DNA of 64,000 nt from Ramlibacter rhizophilus (GCF_004681965.1 NZ_SMLL01000002.1:292980-356979); one strand, 5' to 3'; positions 18,918 to 27,667 are shown, counted from the stretch's first letter. Translations and numbers: made by a program. Notes: a model not told the origin generated them from the sequence alone.

Positions 18918-19019
18918 GAAGCGCCTTGCCGGCGTCGCTTTACCGGATGCAACAGGCTTGGACAGGACGCGGTCGCGCGCCCTAGTCTCTGGCTCTTCCT
19001 CGTACTCGGGAGAGCTGCC

Positions 19020-19445
19020 ATGGCGCCAGCGTCTTCAAGCGGCGCAAGCGAACGCGACAGGCGCCCGGAACTCATCACGTCCATCAGCGCCGTGACGCTG
19101 GCGACCCACGACATGGCCCGGGCGGTCCGCTTCTACACGGCCCTTGGTTTCGTGCTTCGCTACGGCGGCGCCGCCGCCGCCTTCAGCAGCTTCAGCGCGG
19201 GCAGCGGCTGCCTGAACGTCACGACCGAGGGCAGCGAGCGCGCGTGGTCCTGGTGGGGACGGATCATCTTCCACGTCGCGGACGTGGACCGCCTGTACGC
19301 CCAGGCCGTGGGCGCCGGCCTGCAGCCCCAGGCCCCCCCGCGCGACGCGACCTGGGGCGAGCGCTACTTCCACATCAGCGACCCCGACGGGCACGAGCTG
19401 AGCTTCGCGACGCCGCTCGGCCCGCCTCCCCCGACGCCCGCCTAG
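19020..19445 (+). CDS. VOC family protein
   Basis: A 141-residue VOC protein. The core begins at about residue 23 (ISAVTLATHDMARAVRFY) and the second unit at about 81 (GRIIFHVADVDRLYAQ), ending in DPDGHELSFATP. The His in IIFHV and the Glu in GHELSF can be metal ligands. The first 20 residues are polar and unrelated; an internal start is possible, but the GGGAGAG upstream of 19020 supports the longer form. It is 102 bp downstream of the other VOC gene. Confidence 0.85.
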   Translation: MAPASSSGASERDRRPELITSISAVTLATHDMARAVRFYTALGFVLRYGGAAAAFSSFSAGSGCLNVTTEGSERAWSWWGRIIFHVADVDRLYAQAVGAGLQPQAPPRDATWGERYFHISDPDGHELSFATPLGPPPPTPA

Positions 19446-19623
19446 CCGGAGCGAAGCCGCACCCCTGTGCCTCGGCAGCGCGGGCGATACACGGCCGATA
19501 CGTGCCGGGCGGCCTTCGACACAGCGCGATTACATGGCTGCGGCAGATTGCCGCCTGGAGCACGCACGCGCGCCGGTTCAGTCCAAGGTCCCACCCGCCA
19601 CCCCATCGAGGAAGGAGAGCACC

Positions 19624-21006
19624 ATGTCAGATCCCATCGTCTCCACGCTGCAGCAAGCGCTGCGCGGCCGCGTCCTCGGCCCGGAGGCCGACGACTACGA
19701 TGCCGTGCGGTCCCTCTACAACGGCATGATCGACAAGAAGCCGCGCGTCATCGCCCGTTGCGTCGATGCGGCCGACGTGATGGCCGCGGTGAAGCAGGGT
19801 CGCGAGCAGGGCCTGCTGATCGCGATCCGCGGCGGCGGACACAACGGCCCGGGGCTCGGCAGCTGCGATGGCGGCCTGATGATCGACCTGTCCCTGATGA
19901 AGGGCGTGCGGGTGGATCCCCAGGGCAAGACGGTGCGCGTCGAACCCGGGTGCACCTCCGGCGACGTGGACCACGCCACGCACGCCTTCGGCCTCGCCGT
20001 GCCCTTCGGCATCGTCTCGACCACCGGCGTGGCCGGGCTCACGCTCGGCGGTGGCACGGGCTACCTCACGCGCAGGCACGGCCTGACGATCGACAACCTG
20101 CTCGAAGTCGACATGGTGCTGGCCGACGGCAGCCTCGTCACCGCCAGCGAGCGCGAGCATCCCGATCTGTTCTGGGCCGTGCGGGGCGGCGGCGGCAACT
20201 TCGGTGTCGTCACCAGCTTCCTGTTCAAGGCGCATCCGGTCCGCATGGTGTATGCGGGGCCGATCTTCTGGGAGGCCACCCATGCCAAGGCGGTGATGAG
20301 CGCGTACCGCGACTTCCTGCCCCATGCGCCGGAGGACCTGGGCATCTTCGTCGGCCTCAAGACCGTGCCGCCCATGGACCCCTTCCCCAAGGACTACTGG
20401 GGGCGACGGGCCTGCGCCATCATCGGCAGCTACAACGGCAGCGCGGCGGACGGCGAGAAGATCATGGGCCAGCTGCTTCGGGAGCTGCCCGCGCCCATCT
20501 TCAACTGGATGGGCGAAATGCCTTTCCCGGCGATCAATTCGCTGTTCGACGCGTTCTTCCCGAAGGGCCTGCAGTGGTACTGGAAGGGTGACTTCGTCAG
20601 GTCCTTGCCCGATGCCGCCATCGACGTCCACATCGCCCAGGCCGCCGAGGCCCCGAGCGACCTGTGCCTGATGCACCTGTACCCGATCGACGGCGCCGCG
20701 CAGCGCGTCCCGAAGGACGCCACGGCCTGGAGCACGCGCGATGCCCGCTGGTCGATGGTGATCGCGGGCATCGACCCGGAGCCGAAGAAGGCCGAGGCCC
20801 TGAAAGCCTGGGGACGCGCCTACTGGAAGGCGGTGCACCCCTACAACCTCGAAGGCGCCTACGTCAACTTCATGATGGACGACGAAGCCGATGGCCGGGT
20901 GCAGGCGTCCTACGGCGACAACTACGCCCGCCTCGCAGCCGTCAAGGCGCGATACGACCCGGACAACCTCTTCCGCGTGAACCAGAACATCCGGCCGGCC
21001 GGCTGA
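19624..21006 (+). CDS. FAD-linked oxidase, berberine-bridge-enzyme type
   Basis: A 460-residue FAD-dependent oxidase. FAD_binding_4 spans about 40-175, with the histidine that usually carries FAD covalently in IRGGGHNGPG near 74 and the FAD loop GVAGLTLGGGTGYLTRRHG. The BBE domain closes the protein (YGDNYARLAAVKARYDPDNLF). The cysteine that gives bicovalent flavin in plant BBE and glucooligosaccharide oxidase is not present in the loop PFGIVSTTGVAG, so single attachment is expected. GGAGAG precedes the ATG at 19624; the frame extends to 19534 but the ribosome site favours 19624. Substrates of bacterial members are mostly unknown sugars or alcohols. A broken partial copy lies at 21938-22048. 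Confidence 0.88.
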   Translation: MSDPIVSTLQQALRGRVLGPEADDYDAVRSLYNGMIDKKPRVIARCVDAADVMAAVKQGREQGLLIAIRGGGHNGPGLGSCDGGLMIDLSLMKGVRVDPQGKTVRVEPGCTSGDVDHATHAFGLAVPFGIVSTTGVAGLTLGGGTGYLTRRHGLTIDNLLEVDMVLADGSLVTASEREHPDLFWAVRGGGGNFGVVTSFLFKAHPVRMVYAGPIFWEATHAKAVMSAYRDFLPHAPEDLGIFVGLKTVPPMDPFPKDYWGRRACAIIGSYNGSAADGEKIMGQLLRELPAPIFNWMGEMPFPAINSLFDAFFPKGLQWYWKGDFVRSLPDAAIDVHIAQAAEAPSDLCLMHLYPIDGAAQRVPKDATAWSTRDARWSMVIAGIDPEPKKAEALKAWGRAYWKAVHPYNLEGAYVNFMMDDEADGRVQASYGDNYARLAAVKARYDPDNLFRVNQNIRPAG

Positions 21007-21110
21007 TGCGTGGCCGCCGCGGCGGGGCGCCGGACCGTTCGCGAAGCGGCATGCGTTCGCGCGCCGGCCATCGGGCCGTGCCCCGGTCGCCCGAGCCGGC
21101 GCTCGGACGT

Positions 21111-21239
21111 GGCGGCGAAACGACCGATTCCTCGGGCGCGCTGCGCACGGTCCTGCAGCAACCGTACGGCTGGGTCCTGTTCGCCGTGATCGCGATCGGC
21201 CTGGCGGGATATTCCCTCTGGAGGTTCGTGCAAGCCGGC
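21111..21239 (+). pseudogene. Fragment of a DUF1206 membrane protein
   Basis: In the 284-bp gap after the BBE gene one frame reads GGETTDSSGALRTVLQQPYG followed by the hydrophobic stretch WVLFAVIAIGLAGYSLWRFV. This is the characteristic first repeat of DUF1206, an inner-membrane family of about 270 residues with three such repeats. The homology stops after residue 'QAG' and the rest of the protein is missing on both sides. I see it as a decayed piece, not a gene. Confidence 0.6.
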
Positions 21240-21290
21240 CCAGCCCGACAAGCTGTCGCACCCAGGCCACGACCCGAGCCACCGCAGCCA

Positions 21291-21767
21291 TCAGCGACGT
21301 CGTTCGACCGCCCTTGCCACCCGAGCCAAGCCCCCCTCCACCTGCTCGGCCAGCACGCATCGCGAATGCCGCCATGCGTCCAGCACCGCCAGCATGTCGG
21401 CCTGTGCGGGCTCGCAGGGCGTGCGCAGCGCCGCAAGCGGCAGGGGCTTGCACTCCCATACCGCCTCGATGAAGACGCGGATGTCCCGCGTGCGTGGCGA
21501 CGGATCTTCTTCCACGCGCCGCAACAGCGCCGACAGCGCCTCCAGGCCGCGCTCGGTCGCCGCATGGGCGGCGAGTTCGTCGGCCAGCAGGCAGGCGCGC
21601 TCGATCAGCGTGGCTTCGGTGTCGACGCGTGCCCGGTCGCCCCGGCCGCAGACCACCTGCGTGGACTGGATCTGGGCCAGGCGGGCGCGGTGGCGTCGCT
21701 CGCGCGTCTCGCGCGAGCTGGCGGACGCCTGCCACTTGAGGCCAACATTCGCGGGGGCGATCTGCAT
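21291..21767 (-). CDS. Hypothetical protein, 158 residues
   Basis: The ATG at 21767 has an ideal AGGAGG six bases upstream and gives MQIAPANVGLKWQASASSRE. The protein has an Arg-rich N-terminal third, then a long helical, leucine-rich part (TLIERACLLADELAAHAATE; ALSALLRRVEEDPS) and ends in Arg-rich residues. No signal peptide or membrane segment is seen and I do not recognise the family. It is surrounded by gene debris on both sides yet has a good start, so it is probably expressed. The frame continues upstream to 21887 without a better start. Confidence 0.55.
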   Translation of the reverse strand: MQIAPANVGLKWQASASSRETRERRHRARLAQIQSTQVVCGRGDRARVDTEATLIERACLLADELAAHAATERGLEALSALLRRVEEDPSPRTRDIRVFIEAVWECKPLPLAALRTPCEPAQADMLAVLDAWRHSRCVLAEQVEGGLARVARAVERRR

Positions 21768-21937
21768 GGCGAACCTCCTGAAGGGGAAGCGACGATGGCG
21801 TCGCTTCGGCGCGGTCCCTGCATCGCAGCGGCCGCGCCAGGACATCATCCTGCGCATCGCGCGTTCCCGAAACGTTCCGGCGCGCATGACCGTGCCGGCA
21901 TCAGGAGGAGAAAAGGCTTCTTGAGCTTGCCGTCGCC

Positions 21938-22048
21938 ATGGGGTGGCAGGCCTGCGCCATCTTGGGCGGCTACAACGGCAGCGCGGCCGAAGGCGAGAAG
22001 ATCATCGGAAACGCCTCAGTGGCTCGCGCGGACCACTTGTGCATCTAA
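21938..22048 (+). pseudogene. Partial duplicate of the BBE-type oxidase gene
   Basis: Bases 21949-22008 match 20409-20468 of the intact oxidase gene at about 54 of 60 positions. The frame reads QACAILGGYNGSAAEGEKII, the counterpart of RACAIIGSYNGSAADGEKIM, then diverges and stops at TAA 22046-22048. Substitutions are mostly at codon third positions, so the copy came from a functional relative rather than a recent local duplication. It abuts the end of the LysR gene on the other strand. Confidence 0.7.
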
Positions 22049-22989
22049 CCGCCGCCCGGTTCTGCGTATTGCTCAAAGGTCTGCTTCACCATTGTGCGGA
22101 GCCAGACGACTGCAGGATCGTTGTGAAAGCGCGGGTGCCAGTGCTGGTCAAGCGCGAACTGCGGGAGCTCCACAGGCGGTTTCAGGATGCGCACGGTGCC
22201 GTACCGTGCGAAGGCATTGGCCAGTTCCATCGGTACGGTCGCAATGAGATCGGGTTGTCGCTCCAGCAGCAACGGGACCACCAGGAAGTGCGGAGTCGTC
22301 AGGAACACATTGCGCTCGACGCCCTGTTCCTCGATCAAGTTGTCGTAGGCAGTGCCTGGCTTGCCCTCGAGGGACACCACGACCTGCGGCGTGCGCCGGA
22401 ACTGCTCCAGCGTCATGTTCTCTCCGATCGACGTGTTGCTCGCACTCACGATGGTGACGAACGTGTTCATGAACAGTCGCTGTCGGTAGAGCCCTTCCGG
22501 AGCTGACTTGATCGAGCCGAGAGCAAGGTCAACCTCTCCCGAGGCAAGCAGGCCTTCGATCTGCTCGATGGGAACCTGCACGGTGCGCACCGTGCAGCCG
22601 GGGGCGGCCTTGCGCAGCTGAGTGAGAAGTGGCGGAAGGAACACCAGCTCCCCCACGTCGGTCATGGCAAAGACGAAGGCCCGACGCGACCGCGCCGGGT
22701 CGAAGCCGGCCTCCGCGAGCACCTCGTTCCGGATCGCAGCCATGATGGCGACGACCGGTTGGCGCAGCAACTCCGCCTTTCGCGTGGGCACCATCCCCTG
22801 CGATGCCTTGACGAAAAGGCTGTCGTCAAAGAATGCACGCAGGCGGCCGAGAGAATGGCTGATCGCACTTTGCGTGGTGCCCAGGCTGTCGGCGGCACGC
22901 GTGACGCTCTGCTCGCGCAACAGGGCGTCGAGAACCGTCAGGAGGTTCAGGTCCAACTGCTTCAGGCGGGTTTCTGGCGTTAGGGACAT
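22045..22989 (-). CDS. LysR-family regulator (NodD/NahR-like group)
   Basis: A 314-residue LysR protein. HTH at about 11-70 (LNLLTVLDALLREQSVTRAA; TQSAISHSLGRLRAFFDDSL). The effector domain contains RRAFVFAMTDVGELVFLPPL, typical of the NahR/NodD/LinR branch that senses aromatic compounds. Start chosen at ATG 22989, with an in-frame ATG three codons earlier at 22998 as the alternative; an AGGTG lies between. It is divergent from a flavin monooxygenase gene, with 174 bp between start codons that hold a promoter and an inverted repeat, so it is the likely activator of the monooxygenase-DUF2783-Bug-tannase unit. Confidence 0.9.
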   Translation of the reverse strand: MSLTPETRLKQLDLNLLTVLDALLREQSVTRAADSLGTTQSAISHSLGRLRAFFDDSLFVKASQGMVPTRKAELLRQPVVAIMAAIRNEVLAEAGFDPARSRRAFVFAMTDVGELVFLPPLLTQLRKAAPGCTVRTVQVPIEQIEGLLASGEVDLALGSIKSAPEGLYRQRLFMNTFVTIVSASNTSIGENMTLEQFRRTPQVVVSLEGKPGTAYDNLIEEQGVERNVFLTTPHFLVVPLLLERQPDLIATVPMELANAFARYGTVRILKPPVELPQFALDQHWHPRFHNDPAVVWLRTMVKQTFEQYAEPGGG

Positions 22990-23054
22990 GCACCTCATCC
23001 TAGCGCGCGGCCGCCCCATGCGCGGCGTTCATTCTGGGGATGAGGCGCATCGCG

Positions 23055-23083
23055 TTGACCGGCGCAAGGCCGGTCTCTATCGT
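23055..23083 (+). promoter_or_regulatory. Sigma-70-like promoter overlapped by an inverted repeat
   Basis: TTGACC (23055-23060), a 17-bp spacer, and TATCGT (23078-23083) make a good -35/-10 pair upstream of the monooxygenase gene at 23164. GACCGG (23057-23062) and CCGGTC (23070-23075) form a perfect inverted repeat that overlaps the -35 and spacer. A regulator bound there would contact polymerase directly. Whether it is the LysR site or another repressor's is not known. Confidence 0.5.
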
Positions 23084-23163
23084 CCAGCGCTCACAGGAAC
23101 CGGAAGGTAGCGCGCGATGAGACAAGCCCCCGATCACTCAGCCGAACTAGTGGAAACCCGACT

Positions 23164-24864
23164 GTGAAGCTGGCGGACTTGCGCAAGCAGCGTGCCGGCG
23201 CGCTGAACTACGAGGCGCTCGAGTTCGACTATGAACGCTCGGGTGACCAGGATGCGGCGCACCCCGTGCGGCGGCCGGTGGTCGTCGTCGGCGCCGGGCC
23301 AGTCGGACTGAGCCTGGCCATCGACCTTGCGCAACGCGAAGTGCCGGTGCTCGTTCTCGATAACGACAACGCCTTGTCCACCGGCTCCCGGGCGATCTGC
23401 TTCGCCAAGCGGACCCTGGAGATCTTCGATCGCCTGGGCTGCGGCGACCTCATGGTTGCCAAAGGAGTTTCCTGGAACGTCGGAAGGGTCTACTTCGGCG
23501 ACGAGCAGGTCTACCAGTTCGACCTGCAGCCCGAGAGCGGTCACGAGCGGCCTGCCTTCATCAATCTGCAGCAGTTTTACGTCGAGGGCTATCTGGCGAC
23601 CCGGGCCGCTGAGCTACCCCTGCTCGAAGTCCGTTGGCGCAACAAGGCCGCGGGTGTCGAACAAATGGCGGATCACGTGCTCGTGACGATCGAAACGCCG
23701 GAAGGCCAGTACCAGGTGGAGGCCGACTATGTCGTGGCCTGCGACGGTGCGCGGTCCACGGTGCGGCAGTTGCTTGGGCAGGAAAGCAGAGGCCGAGTGT
23801 TTCGCGACCGGTTCCTGATCGCGGACGTGAAGATGAAACTCGAACAACCGCCGGAAAGGTGGTTCTGGTTCGATCCCCCGTTCCACCGCAACCAGAGCGT
23901 GCTGCTGCACATGCAGCCCGACGGCGTCTGGCGAATCGACTTCCAGCTCGGCTGGGACGCGGATCCAGAGAAGGAAAAGCGACCGGAGAACATCATTCCG
24001 CGCGTGCGGCAGATGCTGGCGCACACCTCGATGAAGGATGCGGAGTTCGAGCTCGCATGGGCAAGCGTCTACACATTCGCCTGCTTGCGCATGGACAGCT
24101 TCCGCCATGGTCGGATTTTTTTTGCCGGCGATGCGGCGCACGGCGTTTCGCCGTTCGGCGCACGCGGCGCGAACTCCGGCGTCCAGGATGCCGAGAACCT
24201 GGCGTGGAAGCTTGCTGCCGTGCTGCAGCAGCGCGCACCCGACGCACTGCTGGATACCTACGCAGCCGAACGCGAACACGCGGCCGACGAGAACATCCGG
24301 CAATCGACGCGCTCGACCGACTTCATTACGCCCAAGAGTGCGATCAGCCGCGTGTTCCGCGATGCCGTGCTTGAACTCTCGAAGACGCACGCGTTCGCAC
24401 GCATGCTGGTGAACAGCGGACGGCTTTCGGTGCCAACGACGCTTCACCAGAGCCCGCTCAACACACCGTCCGCACAAATGCCCGCCAGCGAAGCAATGGT
24501 GCCCGGCGCCGCAGCGACCGACGCGCCCGTGCAACTGCGCGACGGACGCTCGGTGTGGCTGCTGCGGCAACTTGGCCAGGGCTTCACGGCGCTGGTCAGC
24601 GCTGGAGTCGATTCTGCGGCGGTCGCCGACCAGCTACGTCGCGCTGCCGAGGGGGTTGCGCCGCTCAAGGTGCTGACGGTCGCATCTGCGGGCGATGCAG
24701 ACGCCGACCTGATCGATGCGCAGGGCCTGCTCGCACAGCGCTACGCGCTCGCGGACAACTCGGTGGTGCTGCTCAGACCGGATCAGCATGTCTGCGCCCG
24801 CTGGAGCGGTGCGGACACGGCCGCCTTGCGCGCAGCGCTGCGCAAGGCACTCGCTTTTTCCTGA
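23164..24864 (+). CDS. FAD-dependent aromatic hydroxylase (PheA/TfdB/MhpA-like)
   Basis: A 566-residue flavoprotein monooxygenase. The Rossmann motif VVVGAGPVGLSLAIDLA lies near 42-58, the DG motif VVACDGARSTVRQLLG near 195-210, and the FAD motif FFAGDAAHGVSPFGARGANSG near 320-340. A C-terminal thioredoxin-like domain follows from about 450 (LRDGRSVWLLRQLGQGFTAL). GTG at 23164 is the start; the 40 residues before the Rossmann motif are common in this subgroup. It probably hydroxylates an aromatic acid or phenol at the expense of NAD(P)H. DUF2783, Bug and tannase-like genes follow on the same strand, so it heads a catabolic operon. Confidence 0.88.
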   Translation: MKLADLRKQRAGALNYEALEFDYERSGDQDAAHPVRRPVVVVGAGPVGLSLAIDLAQREVPVLVLDNDNALSTGSRAICFAKRTLEIFDRLGCGDLMVAKGVSWNVGRVYFGDEQVYQFDLQPESGHERPAFINLQQFYVEGYLATRAAELPLLEVRWRNKAAGVEQMADHVLVTIETPEGQYQVEADYVVACDGARSTVRQLLGQESRGRVFRDRFLIADVKMKLEQPPERWFWFDPPFHRNQSVLLHMQPDGVWRIDFQLGWDADPEKEKRPENIIPRVRQMLAHTSMKDAEFELAWASVYTFACLRMDSFRHGRIFFAGDAAHGVSPFGARGANSGVQDAENLAWKLAAVLQQRAPDALLDTYAAEREHAADENIRQSTRSTDFITPKSAISRVFRDAVLELSKTHAFARMLVNSGRLSVPTTLHQSPLNTPSAQMPASEAMVPGAAATDAPVQLRDGRSVWLLRQLGQGFTALVSAGVDSAAVADQLRRAAEGVAPLKVLTVASAGDADADLIDAQGLLAQRYALADNSVVLLRPDQHVCARWSGADTAALRAALRKALAFS

Positions 24865-24875
24865 AAGCTTCCCGC

Positions 24876-25094
24876 ATGTCCCTGATCACCAGCCCGAACC
24901 TCAGCGCGCCCGACGACTTCTACGAGGCCCTGATCGACGCGCACAAGGACCTCTCCCCGGAGCAAAGCCAGGCGCTCAATGCCCGACTGATTCTGCTGCT
25001 TGCAAACCATGTCGGATCCCAAGACGTGCTGCGCGAAGCGCTGCACGCGGCTCGCGGCTCGCAGGTCCCTGACGCTGAAGCGTTCAAGCCCTGA
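24876..25094 (+). CDS. DUF2783 family small protein
   Basis: A 72-residue protein containing the DUF2783 features DDFYEALIDAHKDLSPEQSQ (12-31) and LLLANHVGSQDVLREAL. It is helical and soluble. DUF2783 genes usually follow an FAD-dependent aromatic hydroxylase, as here (12 bp after the stop of the hydroxylase), which suggests an accessory or regulatory subunit; no function has been shown as far as I know. The ATG at 24876 opens the conserved domain. Confidence 0.85.
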   Translation: MSLITSPNLSAPDDFYEALIDAHKDLSPEQSQALNARLILLLANHVGSQDVLREALHAARGSQVPDAEAFKP

Positions 25095-25124
25095 TCCCCT
25101 GAACACTGGAACAACGGAGACAAG

Positions 25125-26102
25125 ATGAACGAACACCAATTTCGCCGACGCGCGATCCTGTGCGGCGGCCTGGCAGCAGTCGCGGCACCGGCGGTCGCCT
25201 TCGCCCAGGACAACCGTGCGATCGAATGGGTCGTCGGCTATGCAGCCGGGGGCGGATCAGACGTGGTCGCCAGGACGGTCGCTGATGCGATGAGCAAGAC
25301 GCTGGGCAGGCCCATCATCGTGAGCAACAAGCCGGGGGCCGCGACAAACATCGCAGCCAGTTACGTGGCCCGTTCCAAGGAGCACGGGCACGTCATGCTC
25401 ACGGCCGATTTCGCGACGCTCGCGGCGAATCCCTGGCTTTTCACCAAGCTGCCTTACAACCCCGAGAAGGATTTCGCCCCGGTTGGCATGCTCGCCCGGT
25501 TCCCCATGTTGTTGGTCGTGGGTACCAACGTGCCGGCGAACAGCTTGAATGAGTTCATCACGTGGGCCAAAGCTTCGGATGCAGCCGTTACCTATGCATC
25601 CGCCGGCGTTGGCAGCCCGCACCACCTCGCTTCCGAGCTGTTTCGCGAGCGCACGGGGCTGAAGATGCAGCATGCGCCTTATCGCGGCGCTGCCCCCGCG
25701 GTACAGGACCTGATCGGGGGCCAGATTCCGTTCGCATTCATGGACACGGCCAGCGTGCAGCAGTACGTCGCCGCCGGCAAGCTGCGCGCCCTGGGGGTCG
25801 CCAGTCCTGCGCGGCTGAACCTGCTTCCGAACATTCCGACGCTCTCCGAGCAGGGGATCCAGGACTTCACGGCGTATGCGTGGCAGGGGCTCGTCGTGCC
25901 CGAAGGGACGTCGCCGGAGTTCGTCGCACAACTGAGCAAATCCTTGGACGCAGCGCTGGACTCCCCCCAGGTGAAGGCGCGTTTCCAGGCGCTTGCCCTG
26001 GAAGCCATGCGGGGAACTCCGCGGCAGATGACCGACTACGTCAAGGCCGAACGTGAACGCTGGGGGCGTCTCATCCAGGCGAACGGCATCAAGCTAGATT
26101 GA
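25125..26102 (+). CDS. Bug/TctC-type binding protein
   Basis: A 325-residue periplasmic receptor with signal MNEHQFRRRAILCGGLAAVA. The mature protein starts near QDNRAIEWVVGYAAGGGSDV; other marks are IVSNKPGAATNIAA and LPYNPEKDFAPVGMLARFPM. The usual 'PADGYTL' is altered to KEHGHVMLT, which is unusual and may change the binding loop. A GGAGACAAG ribosome site precedes the ATG. It lies 30 bp after DUF2783 and just before the tannase-like gene, so it belongs to the same operon and probably binds the aromatic acid handled there. Confidence 0.9.
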   Translation: MNEHQFRRRAILCGGLAAVAAPAVAFAQDNRAIEWVVGYAAGGGSDVVARTVADAMSKTLGRPIIVSNKPGAATNIAASYVARSKEHGHVMLTADFATLAANPWLFTKLPYNPEKDFAPVGMLARFPMLLVVGTNVPANSLNEFITWAKASDAAVTYASAGVGSPHHLASELFRERTGLKMQHAPYRGAAPAVQDLIGGQIPFAFMDTASVQQYVAAGKLRALGVASPARLNLLPNIPTLSEQGIQDFTAYAWQGLVVPEGTSPEFVAQLSKSLDAALDSPQVKARFQALALEAMRGTPRQMTDYVKAERERWGRLIQANGIKLD

Positions 26103-26131
26103 CCAGCAACCATTTCAACCAGGAGACATGC

Positions 26132-27625
26132 ATGATTGATTCATCCCTTTGCACTTCACGGGACGCCCATTTGCGTCCGGCAGTGGTTCTCGCCTGCACA
26201 GCCGCAGCTGCGCTCTTGACCGCCTGCGGCGGCAGTGATGGCGCAGCACTCACGGCAGAGCGGGCGCCCGTGAAGGCCTGTGCCTCATTCGCAGGGCAGA
26301 CCATCGAAAACGTGCAGGTGACCAGCGCCACCGAAGTCGCGGCCACCGATACGCTGCCTGCCTACTGCAAGGTCAACGGAACACAGGTGGGCACGGAGCA
26401 CGATATCGAGGTGCGCCTGCCAGGCACCTGGCAGCAGCGCTTCGTGCAGCAAGGTGGCGGCGGGTTCGATGGGTCGATACCCGGTGTCGGTTCCACGAAC
26501 GTTGCCCTCAGCAAGAACGCGGTGCTGACAGCGAACAACGGCGGCCACCGCGATCGCAGCGGCGCGGTGTTCCTGAACAATCCAGCCGTGACGCAGTTGT
26601 ACGCCCACACCGCGATCGACGTGGCTGCGAAGTTCGGCAAGGCCGTGACGCAGCAGTATTACGGCAGTCGTCCAAACTACTCGTACTACCAGGGCTGCTC
26701 CAATGGCGGCCGCGGCGCACTGAATGCAGCCGCCAAGTATGGGGACCACTACGACGCGGTCATTGCCGGTGCGCCCACCCGGAACCTGACCGGGCAGATC
26801 GAACAATGGACGCGGGCGTCCGCCTTGGCCATGCCCAATGCCACCAAGCTGACCGCAGTCCACGCCGCAGCCGTGGCCAAGTGCGATGCGCTTGACGGCG
26901 TCACGGATGGCATCGCGTCGAACTGGGCCGCGTGCCAGTTCGATCCGACCACCGATGTCCCCGCGTCTGCCGGCCTCACGACCGCTGAAGCGGCCGCGGT
27001 GAAGGCACTCATGACGGACCTGAAGTTGTCGAACGGCACGACGATCTATTCCGGATACGGGTTCGGCAGCATGGCGCAATTCGGTCCGGCCTACGCGGCG
27101 CTCGGCGTCGGGCACATGAGGAACATCGTTCTCAATGACGCCTCCTGGTCTCCGGCCGGCTTCGATGTCGATGCCTTCTATCCCACCATCAACGACGTGA
27201 TCGAGGGCAGGTACGGATTCAATGCTTCGGTGAGCGGCCTGTCCAACTTCCTCAGGTCGGGCAAGAAGATCGTCGTGTGGCACGGGTCCGAGGACGGGCT
27301 CCTGTCGCACACGGACACGATTCGCACCTGGCGGCCGGTAGCAGCCGACGCCGGGGCGGCTGCTACGGCCAATTCAAGGATGTACATCGCTGCGGGCGTG
27401 AACCACTGCGCCGGCGGACCAGGTGCTGATACCTTCGACCTGCTCACTCCCACCATGGCGTGGGTCGAGCAAGGTGCCGATCCGGGCACGCCCATTGCAT
27501 CGAAGGTGAACGCATCTGGTGCCACGCTGTTCACCCGTCCGCTCTGCCAGTATCCGACCTACCCCAAGTACAACGGCACGGGGGACGTCAACAGCGCCAG
27601 CAGCTACCAGTGCAGCGCGAGTTGA
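26132..27625 (+). CDS. Tannase/feruloyl-esterase family lipoprotein
   Basis: A 497-residue exported lipoprotein: the lipobox LLTAC (cysteine about residue 32) is followed by GGSDG. The esterase core has the nucleophile motif GCSNGGRGALNAAA (Ser near 190), an acid in HGSEDGLLS near 386 and the catalytic His in NHCAGGPGADTFD near 424. Cys next to Ser and Cys next to His are the CS-D-HC arrangement of this family, where a disulphide ties the two together. It would release a phenolic acid from an ester outside the cytoplasm, which fits the binding protein and hydroxylase upstream. AGGAGA precedes the ATG at 26132; another ATG four bases earlier is out of frame. Confidence 0.88.
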   Translation: MIDSSLCTSRDAHLRPAVVLACTAAAALLTACGGSDGAALTAERAPVKACASFAGQTIENVQVTSATEVAATDTLPAYCKVNGTQVGTEHDIEVRLPGTWQQRFVQQGGGGFDGSIPGVGSTNVALSKNAVLTANNGGHRDRSGAVFLNNPAVTQLYAHTAIDVAAKFGKAVTQQYYGSRPNYSYYQGCSNGGRGALNAAAKYGDHYDAVIAGAPTRNLTGQIEQWTRASALAMPNATKLTAVHAAAVAKCDALDGVTDGIASNWAACQFDPTTDVPASAGLTTAEAAAVKALMTDLKLSNGTTIYSGYGFGSMAQFGPAYAALGVGHMRNIVLNDASWSPAGFDVDAFYPTINDVIEGRYGFNASVSGLSNFLRSGKKIVVWHGSEDGLLSHTDTIRTWRPVAADAGAAATANSRMYIAAGVNHCAGGPGADTFDLLTPTMAWVEQGADPGTPIASKVNASGATLFTRPLCQYPTYPKYNGTGDVNSASSYQCSAS

Positions 27626-27630
27626 GTTTG

Positions 27631-27667
27631 ATCAGACGGGTTCGGCCGGCGCCTGATCGCGTCTGAT
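27631..27667 (+). terminator. Hairpin after the tannase-like gene
   Basis: ATCAGACG (27631-27638) pairs perfectly with CGTCTGAT (27660-27667); the 21-base loop is itself GC-rich and can pair internally. It starts 6 bp after the stop codon. There is no T-run, so it may act with Rho or as a 3' stabiliser. Confidence 0.4.

Noticed and set aside
19627..21735. 702-residue minus-strand open frame
   Set aside because: Antisense of the BBE oxidase; no recognisable domain.
26132..27625. PHB depolymerase or lipase
   Set aside because: The paired Cys-Ser and His-Cys motifs fit the tannase/feruloyl esterase family better than depolymerases.
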